Source: Labrenzia sp. DG1229
GTDB lineage: Bacteria > Pseudomonadota > Alphaproteobacteria > Rhizobiales > Stappiaceae
Direction of reading: 5' to 3'
NCBI RefSeq assembly: GCF_000521215.1
Contig: NZ_KI928916.1
Span: 134,258-198,257, forward strand
DNA: 64,000 nt
Below the pieces are notes generated by a model that was not told where the DNA came from, ran no database searches, and saw nothing but the letters and a program-made list of their open reading frames with translations. Below, piece by piece: positions 51,260 to 59,690 of the stretch. How positions within the stretch are numbered: the stretch's first letter is position 1; each line of letters opens with the position of its first letter. Position numbers and translations under genes: made by a program.

Positions 51260-52255
51260 TTAGGTGTTTGGCGTGAGTAGAATTTTCGGCACTGCAACCT
51301 CGCCTGCTCGCAGATCGTTGAAGGCCTTCAGGCCGTCTGACAAAGGACGTATCTCGACCCAGTCAAGCGATCCAAGCCGTCCGTCGAACATGGCTTTCGC
51401 AGTGTCACGGAAGTCTTCGGCAGTGTAGGTATACGTGCCGATAAATGTAATTTCCTGAAGCGTGATGCGTCGAATATCCAGGCCACCCTCGGCCGAGCCG
51501 AGACCGATATGGACGATCACGCCTCCCGGTTTGATGCGGGATGATGCCGCTGCACGCGTCGCCGCAAATCCGACCCCATCGACGACAAGATCGTATTGAC
51601 CGCTGGCATCGGCTTCTTCCGGCGTCAGGACCTCAATCCCGCAGGTGGATGCAAGGAAACGGGCTCTTTCGACATTAGGCTCGACGAGCCGGACCTTATC
51701 GATACCCTGCGCCTTGAGGCAAAGCGCGGCACCCAGTCCGATCGCTCCGCCGCCGATGACGAGCGCACCCGCGTCTGCCGGATTGCCGAAGAGTGCCTGT
51801 CTGGCAAGCCGAACGGCATGCCAACCACAGGAAATCGGTTCGGCAAGCGCTGCCTGGGCATCGCTGACGTGGTCGGGCACGACGACCAGATTGGTTTCCG
51901 GCATGGCAAGATAGTCGGCAAAGCCGCCTTCGCGGGGCGGCATTGAAATGATCTGACGGTTGCCGCACAGGTTATCCCTGCCGGAACGGCATGCTTCGCA
52001 AGATCCGCAGCTGACAAGCGGATTGACTGTTACCCGCTGCCCGGAAAGTTCACCGGATACCACAGTGCCGGCAACTTCATGGCCGAGGATGAGGGGCGCG
52101 GGGCGGCGCTCGTCATGTCCAAGAAATGCGTGCATGTCCGACCCGCAGATACCGGTATGCGCAACACGGATGAGCGCTTCGCCAGCCGAAGGAACCGGGT
52201 CGGTGACATCCCTGTAGTCCTGTGCCTCCGGACCCGTGTAAACGAGCGCTTTCAT
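51260..52255 (-). CDS. Zinc-dependent alcohol dehydrogenase, probable DHPS 2-dehydrogenase
   Basis: 331 aa medium-chain dehydrogenase from ATG 52255, overlapping the SDR gene by four bases. Catalytic zinc ligands in TGICGSDMHAF and LGHEVAGTV; structural-zinc Cys cluster NPLVSCGSCEACRSGRDNLCGNRQ; NAD(P) Rossmann GGGAIGLGAALCLKAQG. In characterised DHPS pathways two 2-dehydrogenases (HpsO, HpsP) interconvert DHPS enantiomers via the ketone before HpsN acts. This gene and the neighbouring SDR are the candidates, but which is HpsO and which HpsP is not decided here. Confidence 0.8.
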   Translation of the reverse strand: MKALVYTGPEAQDYRDVTDPVPSAGEALIRVAHTGICGSDMHAFLGHDERRPAPLILGHEVAGTVVSGELSGQRVTVNPLVSCGSCEACRSGRDNLCGNRQIISMPPREGGFADYLAMPETNLVVVPDHVSDAQAALAEPISCGWHAVRLARQALFGNPADAGALVIGGGAIGLGAALCLKAQGIDKVRLVEPNVERARFLASTCGIEVLTPEEADASGQYDLVVDGVGFAATRAAASSRIKPGGVIVHIGLGSAEGGLDIRRITLQEITFIGTYTYTAEDFRDTAKAMFDGRLGSLDWVEIRPLSDGLKAFNDLRAGEVAVPKILLTPNT

Positions 52256-53004
52256 TTTGCTGTAAACCCTCCGTCGACCATCAGGACCTGGCCTGTCACA
52301 TAAGCAGATGCGTCCGAGCAAAGAAACAGGAGCGGTCCGTCCATGTCCTCCAGCTTGCCATTTCGCCCGACACAGGTCTGTGCGGCATTGCGCTGCGCCC
52401 TCTCGTCGTTGCCGAAAACCGCAGCCGTCAACTCCGTTGGAAAGAAACCCGGACCGATCGCGTTGACATTGATGCCATCCTTCGACCAGGCCTCCGCCAT
52501 CGCCCTTGTAAGCTGCCCGATGCCGCCTTTGGAAGCACCATAAGCAATCCCCCCCGGGAACGCCCGTGAGGTCTGCAGAGACGCAAAATTGATAATCCGG
52601 CCCCAGCCCTTCTCGCGCATGGACGGCACGAATGCCTGACTGAGAAAGAACGGAACGGACAGGTTAAGCGAAAGCGTGATGTCCCATCCTTCAGGTGTGA
52701 CCTCGTCAGCTGTTTCACGGGTATTGATCCCGGCGGCGTGCACAAGGATCTGCGGTGGACCAAACGGACCTGCGATATTGCCTGCAACGGCTGCAATGGC
52801 GTCACGATCTGAAAGGTCGGCCGTGACAGCCGCTGTTTGCCCCCCAGCTTCCCGTCTCCAGTCCTCCAGATCGGCGGATCTGCGGGCCACGCCAACGACC
52901 GATGCTCCCGCCGACGCCAGAGCTGTCGCGGCGCGCCGGCCGAGACCGGAGCTTGCCCCGGTCACACAGGCAACCTTTCCGGAAACATCAAACAGGCTCG
53001 ACAT
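52252..53004 (-). CDS. Short-chain dehydrogenase, probable DHPS 2-dehydrogenase
   Basis: 250 aa SDR from ATG 53004, four bases after the hpsN stop; an ATG at 53022 would overlap. Rossmann TGASSGLG, catalytic Ser in INFASLQT, YGASK (YxxxK) and C-terminal VMVDGGFTAK. By position between hpsN and the zinc ADH it is one of the paired 2-dehydrogenases that convert (S)-DHPS to (R)-DHPS through dihydroxyacetone sulfonate in known hps clusters. Without the context it would be an unassigned SDR. Confidence 0.8.
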   Translation of the reverse strand: MSSLFDVSGKVACVTGASSGLGRRAATALASAGASVVGVARRSADLEDWRREAGGQTAAVTADLSDRDAIAAVAGNIAGPFGPPQILVHAAGINTRETADEVTPEGWDITLSLNLSVPFFLSQAFVPSMREKGWGRIINFASLQTSRAFPGGIAYGASKGGIGQLTRAMAEAWSKDGINVNAIGPGFFPTELTAAVFGNDERAQRNAAQTCVGRNGKLEDMDGPLLFLCSDASAYVTGQVLMVDGGFTAK

Positions 53005-53008
53005 GTAA

Positions 53009-54322
53009 TCAGGTCCCGGCATCGGCAGTCAGATCGAAAGTCTCGTCCGGGAAGTATTTCTTGAGCCGGATGTCCGCTGTGCGGGCATGTCCCTCCATGC
53101 CTTCTAGCCTCGAGATCCTTGCCGTTGCCTCGGCAACCGGTTTTGCACCGTCACGTGTTGCTCGCTGCCAGGTAACGATCTTCATGTATTTGTGGACGGA
53201 AAGCCCCCCGGTATAGCTGGCGGCGCCGGACGTCGGCAGCACATGATTGGTTCCTGAGGCCTTGTCACCGAAAGCGACGGTGGTCTCCTCGCCAAGGAAC
53301 AGCGACCCGTAGCAGGCCAGCCGACCCAGCCACCAGTCCAGATCCTGTGCCTGTACAGTCAGATGTTCAGGTGCATAGGCGTCGGAAGTCGTGGCCATTT
53401 CCTCCCGGTCACCGCACAGGATGACCTCTGCATAGTCCCGCCAGGCCGCCGTTGCGTTATCCCGGTTCACTTCCGGCAGATCGTCGATCAGCTTTGGTAC
53501 CAATTCCATGACCTCTTCGGCCAGCGACCTTGTGTCGGTCACCAGCCAGACAGGCGAGTTGTAGCCATGTTCCGCCTGACCGACGAGATCTGCTGCAACG
53601 ACTGCAGGGTCAGCGGTGCTGTCTGCCAGGATCAGGCTGTCCGTCGGACCCGCTATCATGTCGATGCCAACCCGGCCGAACAGTATGCGCTTGGCTTCTG
53701 CCACGAACTGGTTTCCGGGACCGACCAGAATATTCGCCTTGGGTAGTCCGAACAGACCGAAAGTCATGGCAGCAACACCCTGGACCCCGCCCATCGCAAG
53801 GATCTTGTCTGCTCCGCAGACCTTCGCCGCATGAACAATCGCCGGATTGACTCCGACGCCGGGCCGTGGTGGCGAACAGGCAATGATATTCTTGCAGCCA
53901 GCCACTTTTGCGGTTGTTACGGTCATGATCGCGCTGGCAATGTGACTGTAGCGACCACCCGGAATGTAGCACCCGGCTGTTTCGACCGGAATGCTCTTCT
54001 GACCTGCGACAAGACCCGGGATCACCTCGATTTCGATGTCCTGACAGGTTTGTTTCTGAGCTTCGGCAAACCGCTTGACGTTTGCATGGGCAAACTCGAT
54101 GTCCCGCTTCAGCTTGTCCGGCACCTGGGTGGCGGCTGCCTCGATTGCTGCATCGTCCAACAAGATGTCGCCATCATACTTGTCGAACTTTGCCGCATAG
54201 TCTAGCGCGGCTGCATCTCCGCCCTGTTCGATGGTATCGAGAATCTCCTGCACGATCTTCGTGGTCTCGGAGGCGTCGGTCTTCGATGTCCTGACCGCCT
54301 TTTTCAGATATTCAACAGACAT
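53009..54322 (-). CDS. hpsN: Sulfopropanediol 3-dehydrogenase (histidinol dehydrogenase homologue)
   Basis: 437 aa HisD-family enzyme. Zn/catalytic residues of the family are visible: Gln and His in DLVGQAEHGYNSP, catalytic Glu-His in AYAPEHLTVQ, Asp in AFGDKASGTNHVLPTSGAASYTGGLSVHKY, and the final His in that segment. HpsN oxidises (R)-2,3-dihydroxypropane-1-sulfonate to (R)-sulfolactate with 2 NAD+, a reaction analogous to the histidinol-to-histidine step. No other his genes are nearby, and suyAB plus a TRAP transporter adjoin, so HpsN rather than HisD is favoured. Confidence 0.88.
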   Translation of the reverse strand: MSVEYLKKAVRTSKTDASETTKIVQEILDTIEQGGDAAALDYAAKFDKYDGDILLDDAAIEAAATQVPDKLKRDIEFAHANVKRFAEAQKQTCQDIEIEVIPGLVAGQKSIPVETAGCYIPGGRYSHIASAIMTVTTAKVAGCKNIIACSPPRPGVGVNPAIVHAAKVCGADKILAMGGVQGVAAMTFGLFGLPKANILVGPGNQFVAEAKRILFGRVGIDMIAGPTDSLILADSTADPAVVAADLVGQAEHGYNSPVWLVTDTRSLAEEVMELVPKLIDDLPEVNRDNATAAWRDYAEVILCGDREEMATTSDAYAPEHLTVQAQDLDWWLGRLACYGSLFLGEETTVAFGDKASGTNHVLPTSGAASYTGGLSVHKYMKIVTWQRATRDGAKPVAEATARISRLEGMEGHARTADIRLKKYFPDETFDLTADAGT

Positions 54323-54329
54323 TGTGGAC

Positions 54330-55661
54330 CTACTTGTAGATGTCAGGAAGAAACGTGGTGGAGAGCGTCGGGAAATAGGCGATCAGAAGTGTCACGAGGA
54401 GCATGAAGAAGACGAACGGCACAGCACGGGCGGCTATCTTCAAAATTGATTCACCTGTCAGGCCTGACACAACGAACAGATTGAGACCAAGCGGCGGCGT
54501 GATGAAGCCGACACCCAGTGCAGTGATCATCATGATGCAGAACTGGATTTCGTTCATGCCGATGTTATCGGCAAGCGGTTTCAGGATCGGTGCCAGGATC
54601 ACGATGTTCGGCGTGGTCTCCATGACACAGCCCGCGGCAATCAGGATTCCGATCATCAGGAGGATGACCAGCGCTGGTTCGCTCGTCAGCGACGTGACGG
54701 CATAAACGAACCCTTGTGGAACTCCGAGGATCGCCAGAGCTTGGGCGAGCGGCAGGGAAAACGCGATGATCGGCACGATCACGCCATTGACCTTGGCCGA
54801 GCTGACCAGCATGGCCGGGAAGTCCGAGAGTTTCAGCGTTCCAAGCAGAAATCCCATCCCGATCGTGATCATGACGGCCACGGCACCGGCCTCGGTCGGT
54901 GTCAGGCGACCGGAAAAGATACCGTAAAAGATTACGCCTGGGACGATGAAGGCGTACCAGCCCGATTTCAACGCCTTGCCGAGATTGGCCGCCCATTCAC
55001 CGAAGGTCATGAGCCCGCCGCCCTCGTAGGCATAGATCCGGTTCATGACGATGTTGGTCACCAGAATTGAAAGCAGGATCGCAATGCCGGGTATCAGCGC
55101 GGCAAGAAACAGGGTCGAAGCGGAAATACCAAGAACAAGACCGATGATGATGTAGGCGATTGACGGCGGGATAAGGATCCCCGTACACGCTCCAGCCGCA
55201 ACAAGAGCGCAGGCATAGGGGCGTGGATAGCCGCTTTCCACCAGTCTTTCGATTGTCATCCGGCCAACAGCCGCCGCTCCGGCGGCATCGGAGCCGGAAA
55301 TCGCGGAGAACATGCCGCAGACTAGAACCGTCGCAGATCCGAAACCGCCCTTTGCCCAGCAGGTGAGCGCTTCAGCAACATCAAGAAACTTGCGGCTGAG
55401 GCCGGTACGTACAAGCACATCTCCGGTCAGAATGAACAGTGGAACGGCGGTCAGGGCGAAGTGATCGATCCCGTGGAAAAGGCTCTCGCCGACCAGGGAC
55501 AGCGGCAAGGCGCCGGAAATCATGAGCATTGCGATTGCCGCCGAGCCGATCGCGGCCCAGACTGGAACGGCGAGCGCGATGAGACCGACGAAGATCAGAA
55601 CGGGACCGTAGAAGGACCACCCCAGTTCGACGGTTTGTTGCTGTAATTGTTGCCAAAGCAT
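54330..55661 (-). CDS. TRAP transporter large permease (DctM-type), DHPS operon
   Basis: 443 aa membrane protein with about 12 transmembrane segments. TRAP-M motifs: SLFHGIDHFALTAVPLFILTGDVLVRTG, FSAISGSDAAGAAAVGRMTIERLVESGYPRPYACALVAAGACTGILIPPSIAYIIIGL and the C-terminal TPPLGLNLFVVSG. Stop and hpsN start are seven bases apart. It uses Na+ with the binding protein encoded upstream. It corresponds to HpsM in known hpsKLM transporters by context. Confidence 0.92.
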   Translation of the reverse strand: MLWQQLQQQTVELGWSFYGPVLIFVGLIALAVPVWAAIGSAAIAMLMISGALPLSLVGESLFHGIDHFALTAVPLFILTGDVLVRTGLSRKFLDVAEALTCWAKGGFGSATVLVCGMFSAISGSDAAGAAAVGRMTIERLVESGYPRPYACALVAAGACTGILIPPSIAYIIIGLVLGISASTLFLAALIPGIAILLSILVTNIVMNRIYAYEGGGLMTFGEWAANLGKALKSGWYAFIVPGVIFYGIFSGRLTPTEAGAVAVMITIGMGFLLGTLKLSDFPAMLVSSAKVNGVIVPIIAFSLPLAQALAILGVPQGFVYAVTSLTSEPALVILLMIGILIAAGCVMETTPNIVILAPILKPLADNIGMNEIQFCIMMITALGVGFITPPLGLNLFVVSGLTGESILKIAARAVPFVFFMLLVTLLIAYFPTLSTTFLPDIYK

Positions 55662-55672
55662 GGTCGCCTCCC

Positions 55673-56188
55673 TCAGTCGAACAGTTTGTCGCCTTCGTAG
55701 ACGGGACGACCGTCACGAAAGTCGCGCAGATCGCGCAGGAGTGACTGGGCAAGGCGGAACAAGACCAGACCAAACCCGAATGGAACGGCAGAAAGGAACC
55801 AGACCTGGGAAATTCTCAATCCATGCGTTACGGAGCCGAATTTCGCCGACACGAGGACGGTTTCCAAAGACCAGTAGAAGGCGACGATCGCAACGAAGGC
55901 CATGACCAGGTCACCGAAGATGTAGAGCAGCGCCTTCACACGCGGCCCGACATACTGCATCAGGACGTCGATTCGGATATGCCCGCGTTCCTTGACCGCC
56001 GCCGCAGCCCCAACCCAGGCCAGATAGATAAAGGAATAGCGGACGATTTCCTCACCCCAGATGGACGAGTATGCAAAGACCTCGCGCCGGACCACCTCGA
56101 TAAACATGGTCAGGACAAGCATCACGTAGAAAACCAGCAACAGCCAACGTTCGCCGTTCCGGTCCAGGGCTTGAAGGACATTCGACAT
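55673..56188 (-). CDS. TRAP transporter small permease (DctQ-type), DHPS operon
   Basis: 171 aa with four transmembrane segments; ATG 56188 is favoured over GTG 56194 because AGAGGAG is then well spaced. The family pattern EVVRREVFAYSSIWGEEIVRYSFIYLAWVGAAAAVKERGHIRIDVL is conserved. It partners the DctM-type subunit 11 bases downstream. The 10-bp hairpin upstream separates it from the binding-protein gene. Confidence 0.92.
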   Translation of the reverse strand: MSNVLQALDRNGERWLLLVFYVMLVLTMFIEVVRREVFAYSSIWGEEIVRYSFIYLAWVGAAAAVKERGHIRIDVLMQYVGPRVKALLYIFGDLVMAFVAIVAFYWSLETVLVSAKFGSVTHGLRISQVWFLSAVPFGFGLVLFRLAQSLLRDLRDFRDGRPVYEGDKLFD

Positions 56189-56267
56189 GGGCACTCCTCT
56201 ACCGTTCCCATCAGCTCGGGGTCTGATGCGGCGGTCGCGCGATTAGGGTGTGTTTGAACGGAACTGA

Positions 56268-56291
56268 GACCGGCGCCGGTCGGCGCCGGCC
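56268..56291 (-). terminator. Attenuator hairpin between TRAP binding protein and permeases
   Basis: GACCGGCGCC-GGTC-GGCGCCGGCC forms a 10-bp GC-rich stem (one G-U pair) in the 118-base gap downstream of the DctP stop. No T-run follows, so it probably protects the dctP message and reduces read-through, a common way to make binding protein exceed permease. Confidence 0.6.
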
Positions 56292-56306
56292 AGTCAACGC
56301 AATTCG

Positions 56307-57449
56307 TTATGCGTCGTGGACGTAGTAACGGCCCATTGTGTTGGCAGCGTCTTCAAGGCGGCCGAAGGACTCCATGGAACCGGCGAGTTCAACCTTGAAC
56401 TTGTCCCAATCCTCAAGCTGATATCCGCCCGTTGCTTTCCATTCTGCGAGCTGATCATCACTCAGCGAGTGGAACTCAACACCGGATTTTACCAGTTCGG
56501 CCATCGCATAGGACCGGGCAGCCGGAACCTTGGCGAGATTTTGCTGTGCCGTGATCTCGCCGGCAAACTCGATGCCTTCCTGCACGTCGGCAGGCAGCGA
56601 ATTGAACCACTCCAGGTTCATGGAGTAAACTTGGCTGTCCGGCACCGCCTGGGTGAACGTGACATGGCTCAGGATGTCCTTGAAGCCGAACACGTAAAGG
56701 GCACCGACGGACGGGTCGAGCGCATCGGCCACACCTTGCTTGATCGCGGACGGTGTTTCGCCCCACGCCACCGGGGTCGGGTTTGCACCCACCATGCGAT
56801 AATACTGCTGCAACATCGCCGAACCGGGGACGCGGAATTTCACGCCAGACAGATCGGACGGCGTGATCACCTTGTTGCCGCCTTTGCGCACGGCGACGAC
56901 CCGCGGGTCGATCACGACGTAAAACAGTGCCTTGAAGCCGGAAGCCTCGATTTTCGGATGCACTTCCTTTTTCCAGGCGTCGGATGTCACGAGATTGGTG
57001 AAGCGCTGGTTGGAACCGCAGAAATACGGCATGTTGATGAGGTCAACAGCAGAGGCAAACGGTGCAAAGTTGGACAGGGAGTGCTGAGCTGCCTGAATTG
57101 TGCCGCCCTGAACGGCCTGCGCCAGCGCTCCGCCGGCACCAAGCTGACCACCTGGAGCGAGCTTGACGTAGACTTTGCCGTTGGTGGCGTTCTGGATGTT
57201 TTCCTTCAGGTCCAGCTGCATGATCGGATAGCTGCGGGACGCACCGAGCACATACGCGGTCGCAAGCGTCATTGTGTGTGCAGCAGCCTGCTCGCGGGAC
57301 CGTTCTTCCTGCGCTGTTTGTGCGACGGCCTCATCGGACCACAGTGTCCCGGCTGCCCCGGCAACAACTGCTGCGGTGAAGCTGCCGGCACCGGCCAGTT
57401 TCAAGAAATTTCTGCGCTCATTCGACGCGATGTCTTCAGTCTTCTTCAT
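56307..57449 (-). CDS. TRAP transporter substrate-binding protein (DctP-type), Tat signal, DHPS operon
   Basis: 380 aa from the second of two tandem ATGs (GGGAGG five bases upstream). The leader NERRNFLKLAGAGSFTAAVVAGAA is a twin-arginine signal. TRAP-P features: MQLDLKENIQNATNGKVYVKLAPGGQLGAGGALAQAVQGG, FRVPGSAMLQQYYRMVGANPTPVAWGETPSAIKQGVADALDPSV, with the Arg of FRVPGS likely binding the substrate's acidic group. The substrate by context is DHPS or sulfolactate. Confidence 0.9.
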   Translation of the reverse strand: MKKTEDIASNERRNFLKLAGAGSFTAAVVAGAAGTLWSDEAVAQTAQEERSREQAAAHTMTLATAYVLGASRSYPIMQLDLKENIQNATNGKVYVKLAPGGQLGAGGALAQAVQGGTIQAAQHSLSNFAPFASAVDLINMPYFCGSNQRFTNLVTSDAWKKEVHPKIEASGFKALFYVVIDPRVVAVRKGGNKVITPSDLSGVKFRVPGSAMLQQYYRMVGANPTPVAWGETPSAIKQGVADALDPSVGALYVFGFKDILSHVTFTQAVPDSQVYSMNLEWFNSLPADVQEGIEFAGEITAQQNLAKVPAARSYAMAELVKSGVEFHSLSDDQLAEWKATGGYQLEDWDKFKVELAGSMESFGRLEDAANTMGRYYVHDA

Positions 57450-57479
57450 CATTTCCTCCCAAAATCCGAATAGATCCAG

Positions 57480-57659
57480 CTACTTGCCGGAACGTTCATT
57501 TGCTTCTTTCTTCAGAACCGATGCGGTAAACGCGATCGAGACGGCCAAAAGCAGAATCAATTCACCGACATTTCCCAAAGGCGGTGTTGCACCGAAAGAA
57601 CCGATCGAAACATTGACAACAAAGACCGCAAACAAAACGGCCGCCAAAACCAAAAGCAT
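57480..57659 (-). CDS. Small membrane protein heading the DHPS/TRAP operon
   Basis: 59 aa from ATG 57659; GGGAG lies six bases upstream, and a TTG two codons earlier is less likely. Two transmembrane segments (LLVLAAVLFAVFVVNVSIGSF and VGELILLLAVSIAFTASVLKK) and a short charged tail KKEANERSGK. No family recognised. Situated between the LacI operator and the dctP gene (stop 30 bases before dctP), it should be the first cistron of the operon. It could be a transporter accessory or a stable leader peptide. Confidence 0.65.
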   Translation of the reverse strand: MLLVLAAVLFAVFVVNVSIGSFGATPPLGNVGELILLLAVSIAFTASVLKKEANERSGK

Positions 57660-57694
57660 GATCAACTCCCAACGATCATTTAACCCGGCGAGCC

Positions 57695-57716
57695 AAAATG
57701 TAAGCGCTTACATTTT
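57695..57716. promoter_or_regulatory. LacI-family operator
   Basis: Perfect 22-bp palindrome centred on TGTAAGCGCTTACA, the standard LacI-family operator with the central CG. It lies 36 bases upstream of the small membrane protein and 99 bases upstream of the lacI-type gene, in the only divergent intergenic region, so it should control the DHPS operon and the regulator itself. Confidence 0.85.
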
Positions 57717-57814
57717 TTATTGCAAGCAGAAATATTTATTCTCTGAAATTGAAAATACCTGTAAGGCAGGTGCAGTGAACCAAACACCCAGTAGCGCGCG
57801 AAGCGTCCGGACGG

Positions 57815-58861
57815 ATGGAAGATAACGCCAAACCTTCAGGAACCGACGTTCCCACACTTGCAGATGTTGCTGCCGCGGCAGGTGTTTCGACGGCCACCGT
57901 TTCCCGATGTCTCAACAGTCCTGACCGGGTGAAGCAAAAGACACTGAAGATCGTGATGGATGCGGTCGACAGGCTTGGATACTCGCCGAACTATAGTGCC
58001 CGTGCGCTGGCTGCAGGTCGCACGAACACCATTGGGGCGATCATCCCGACCATGGAAAACGCGATCTTTGCGCGCGGGATCCAGGCCTTTCAGGAAGAGC
58101 TTCAACAGAACGGTTGTACGCTTCTGGTCGCCTCTTCCTCTTACCGGCAGGACCTGGAAGAAGAACAGATAAAAACCTTGACCGTACGGGGTGCTGACGC
58201 ACTTCTTCTCATCGGGTATCAGCGCGATCCCAAGGTCTACGAGTTCCTGGCAAAACGCAAGATTCCTGCGGTTCTGACCTGGGTTTCGGACCCGGATAGC
58301 GATCATCTTTCGGTGGGCTTCAACAACCGGCAGGCAATGAAGACCCTGGCGGAACTGGTCCTGGAAAACGGTCACAAGGTCATGGGCTGCATCACTGCTG
58401 AAACATCGGCCAACGATCGTGCGCGCGACCGTGTAAGCGGCATCAGAGATGCCATGAAGGAGGCAGGTCTTGATCCTTCGGAGCTGCTGGTCGAGGAGAC
58501 CCACTACTCCATTGAAAACGGTGACGTTGCCTTTCGCAAATTGATGGCAGCGCGCCCTCGTCCCACAGCTGTGATGTGCGGGAATGACGTTCTTGCCGTC
58601 GGCGCGCTTCGGGCCGCTTCGGCACTGAAACTCGAAATACCGGGCGACGTTTCGATAACCGGCTTCGACGACATTGAACTGGCCAGCGTCGCACCTGTGC
58701 CACTGACCACCGTTCACGTTCCCCACCGTCGGATGGGCCAATTTGCAGCGCAGGCCCTCATGGCAGCGCTGAACGGCAATGCCCCGGACAATATCGAGTT
58801 GCCGACCAGTATCTGTTTTCGGGAAACGCTCGGAAAAGCCCCTTCTCCGAACAAACGGTGA
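57815..58861 (+). CDS. LacI-family transcriptional regulator
   Basis: 348 aa. HTH and hinge TLADVAAAAGVSTATVSRCLNSPDRVKQKTLKIVMDAVDRLGYSPNYSARALA (about residues 14-65), then the periplasmic-binding-like domain IGAIIPTMENAIFARGIQAFQEEL ... FDDIELASVAPVPLTTVHVPHRRMG. It diverges from the DHPS/TRAP operon across the palindromic operator at 57695-57716, so it is the likely repressor of that operon, with DHPS or a pathway intermediate as inducer. In other bacteria hps clusters use different regulators (for example GntR-type HpsR), so a LacI-type control here is a variant. Confidence 0.9.
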   Translation: MEDNAKPSGTDVPTLADVAAAAGVSTATVSRCLNSPDRVKQKTLKIVMDAVDRLGYSPNYSARALAAGRTNTIGAIIPTMENAIFARGIQAFQEELQQNGCTLLVASSSYRQDLEEEQIKTLTVRGADALLLIGYQRDPKVYEFLAKRKIPAVLTWVSDPDSDHLSVGFNNRQAMKTLAELVLENGHKVMGCITAETSANDRARDRVSGIRDAMKEAGLDPSELLVEETHYSIENGDVAFRKLMAARPRPTAVMCGNDVLAVGALRAASALKLEIPGDVSITGFDDIELASVAPVPLTTVHVPHRRMGQFAAQALMAALNGNAPDNIELPTSICFRETLGKAPSPNKR

Positions 58862-58901
58862 CGTATTCAACTCAAAGTGACACCCGTTGCTCGTGAATTG
58901 C

Positions 58902-59681
58902 CTATTCGACGGCAATCTGTTCAAGCCGGACGGCCGCGTCCTTCAGTTTGGGAAGCTGGGTGATCAGGCTTTCAACATCGTGGCGCTGCTTTGGCGCATG
59001 GATCGAAAGCGTTGTCATCAACCTGCCCCTGTCGTCGCAGATCGCGACCGCAACTGCTGTCATGCCGTCCATGAACTCTTCGTTGTCGACCGAAAATCCG
59101 CGGGACCTTGTTTGCGCAAGTTCGTGTTCCAGCTCGGCAGGTTCCACGAGAGTCTGTTCGGTCCGGCGTTCGAGTTCGACAGAGGCCAGAAACCGGTCGA
59201 GCACGGAAGTCGGCAGCATCGACAGGTACATCTTGCCGCTCGCCGTGCTGTGAAAGGGCACCTGGGTTCCGATCGGAAGCTGGATCCTGAGAGGCCAATG
59301 CGTTTCGACGCGATCCAGATACACCATGCCATCCCTGCCGGGCGCTGCCAGGTTGCAGGTCTCCCCCACTTCCGAGGCAAGATCCCGCATCACCCGAAGC
59401 CGTTCCGTCCGGATCCGCTGCGAGGAAAGCGTATTTGTGGACAACTTCCGCATCCGCCGGCCCGGTCCATAGGACCGGCCATCGAGACTGCGCTGCAAAA
59501 ACCCCTCCGTTTCGGCCGTATGCAGCAGCCTGTGGATCGTCGGCTTTGGGAGACCAAGCAGATCAACCAGAGCTGACGGCGCCACCGGCACCCCGGCTCT
59601 GGCGACCTCTTCCAGAATGACCAGCAAACGCAGGTTCGTTGGTATTTTTCCTGCTTCTTCCGTTTCTTGGTCTTCTGACAT
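58902..59681 (-). CDS. IclR-family transcriptional regulator
   Basis: 259 aa from ATG 59681; a TTG at 59690 is a poorer start. Winged HTH (NLRLLVILEEVARAGVPVAPSALVDLLGLPKPTIHRLLHTAETEGFL) and IclR effector domain (RVMRDLASEVGETCNLAAPGRDGMVYLDRVETHWPLRIQLPIGTQVPFHSTASGKMYLSML). It directly follows the second TRAP large-permease gene (nine bases), so it is co-transcribed with and probably regulates that operon. It converges on the lacI-type gene. Confidence 0.9.
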   Translation of the reverse strand: MSEDQETEEAGKIPTNLRLLVILEEVARAGVPVAPSALVDLLGLPKPTIHRLLHTAETEGFLQRSLDGRSYGPGRRMRKLSTNTLSSQRIRTERLRVMRDLASEVGETCNLAAPGRDGMVYLDRVETHWPLRIQLPIGTQVPFHSTASGKMYLSMLPTSVLDRFLASVELERRTEQTLVEPAELEHELAQTRSRGFSVDNEEFMDGMTAVAVAICDDRGRLMTTLSIHAPKQRHDVESLITQLPKLKDAAVRLEQIAVE

Positions 59682-59690
59682 CAGCGGCAA

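Noticed and set aside
53009..54322. Histidinol dehydrogenase of histidine biosynthesis
   Set aside because: No his genes nearby; the suyAB, dehydrogenase and TRAP neighbours fit HpsN better.
56316..57473. 385-codon + strand frame
   Set aside because: Antisense of the DctP gene.
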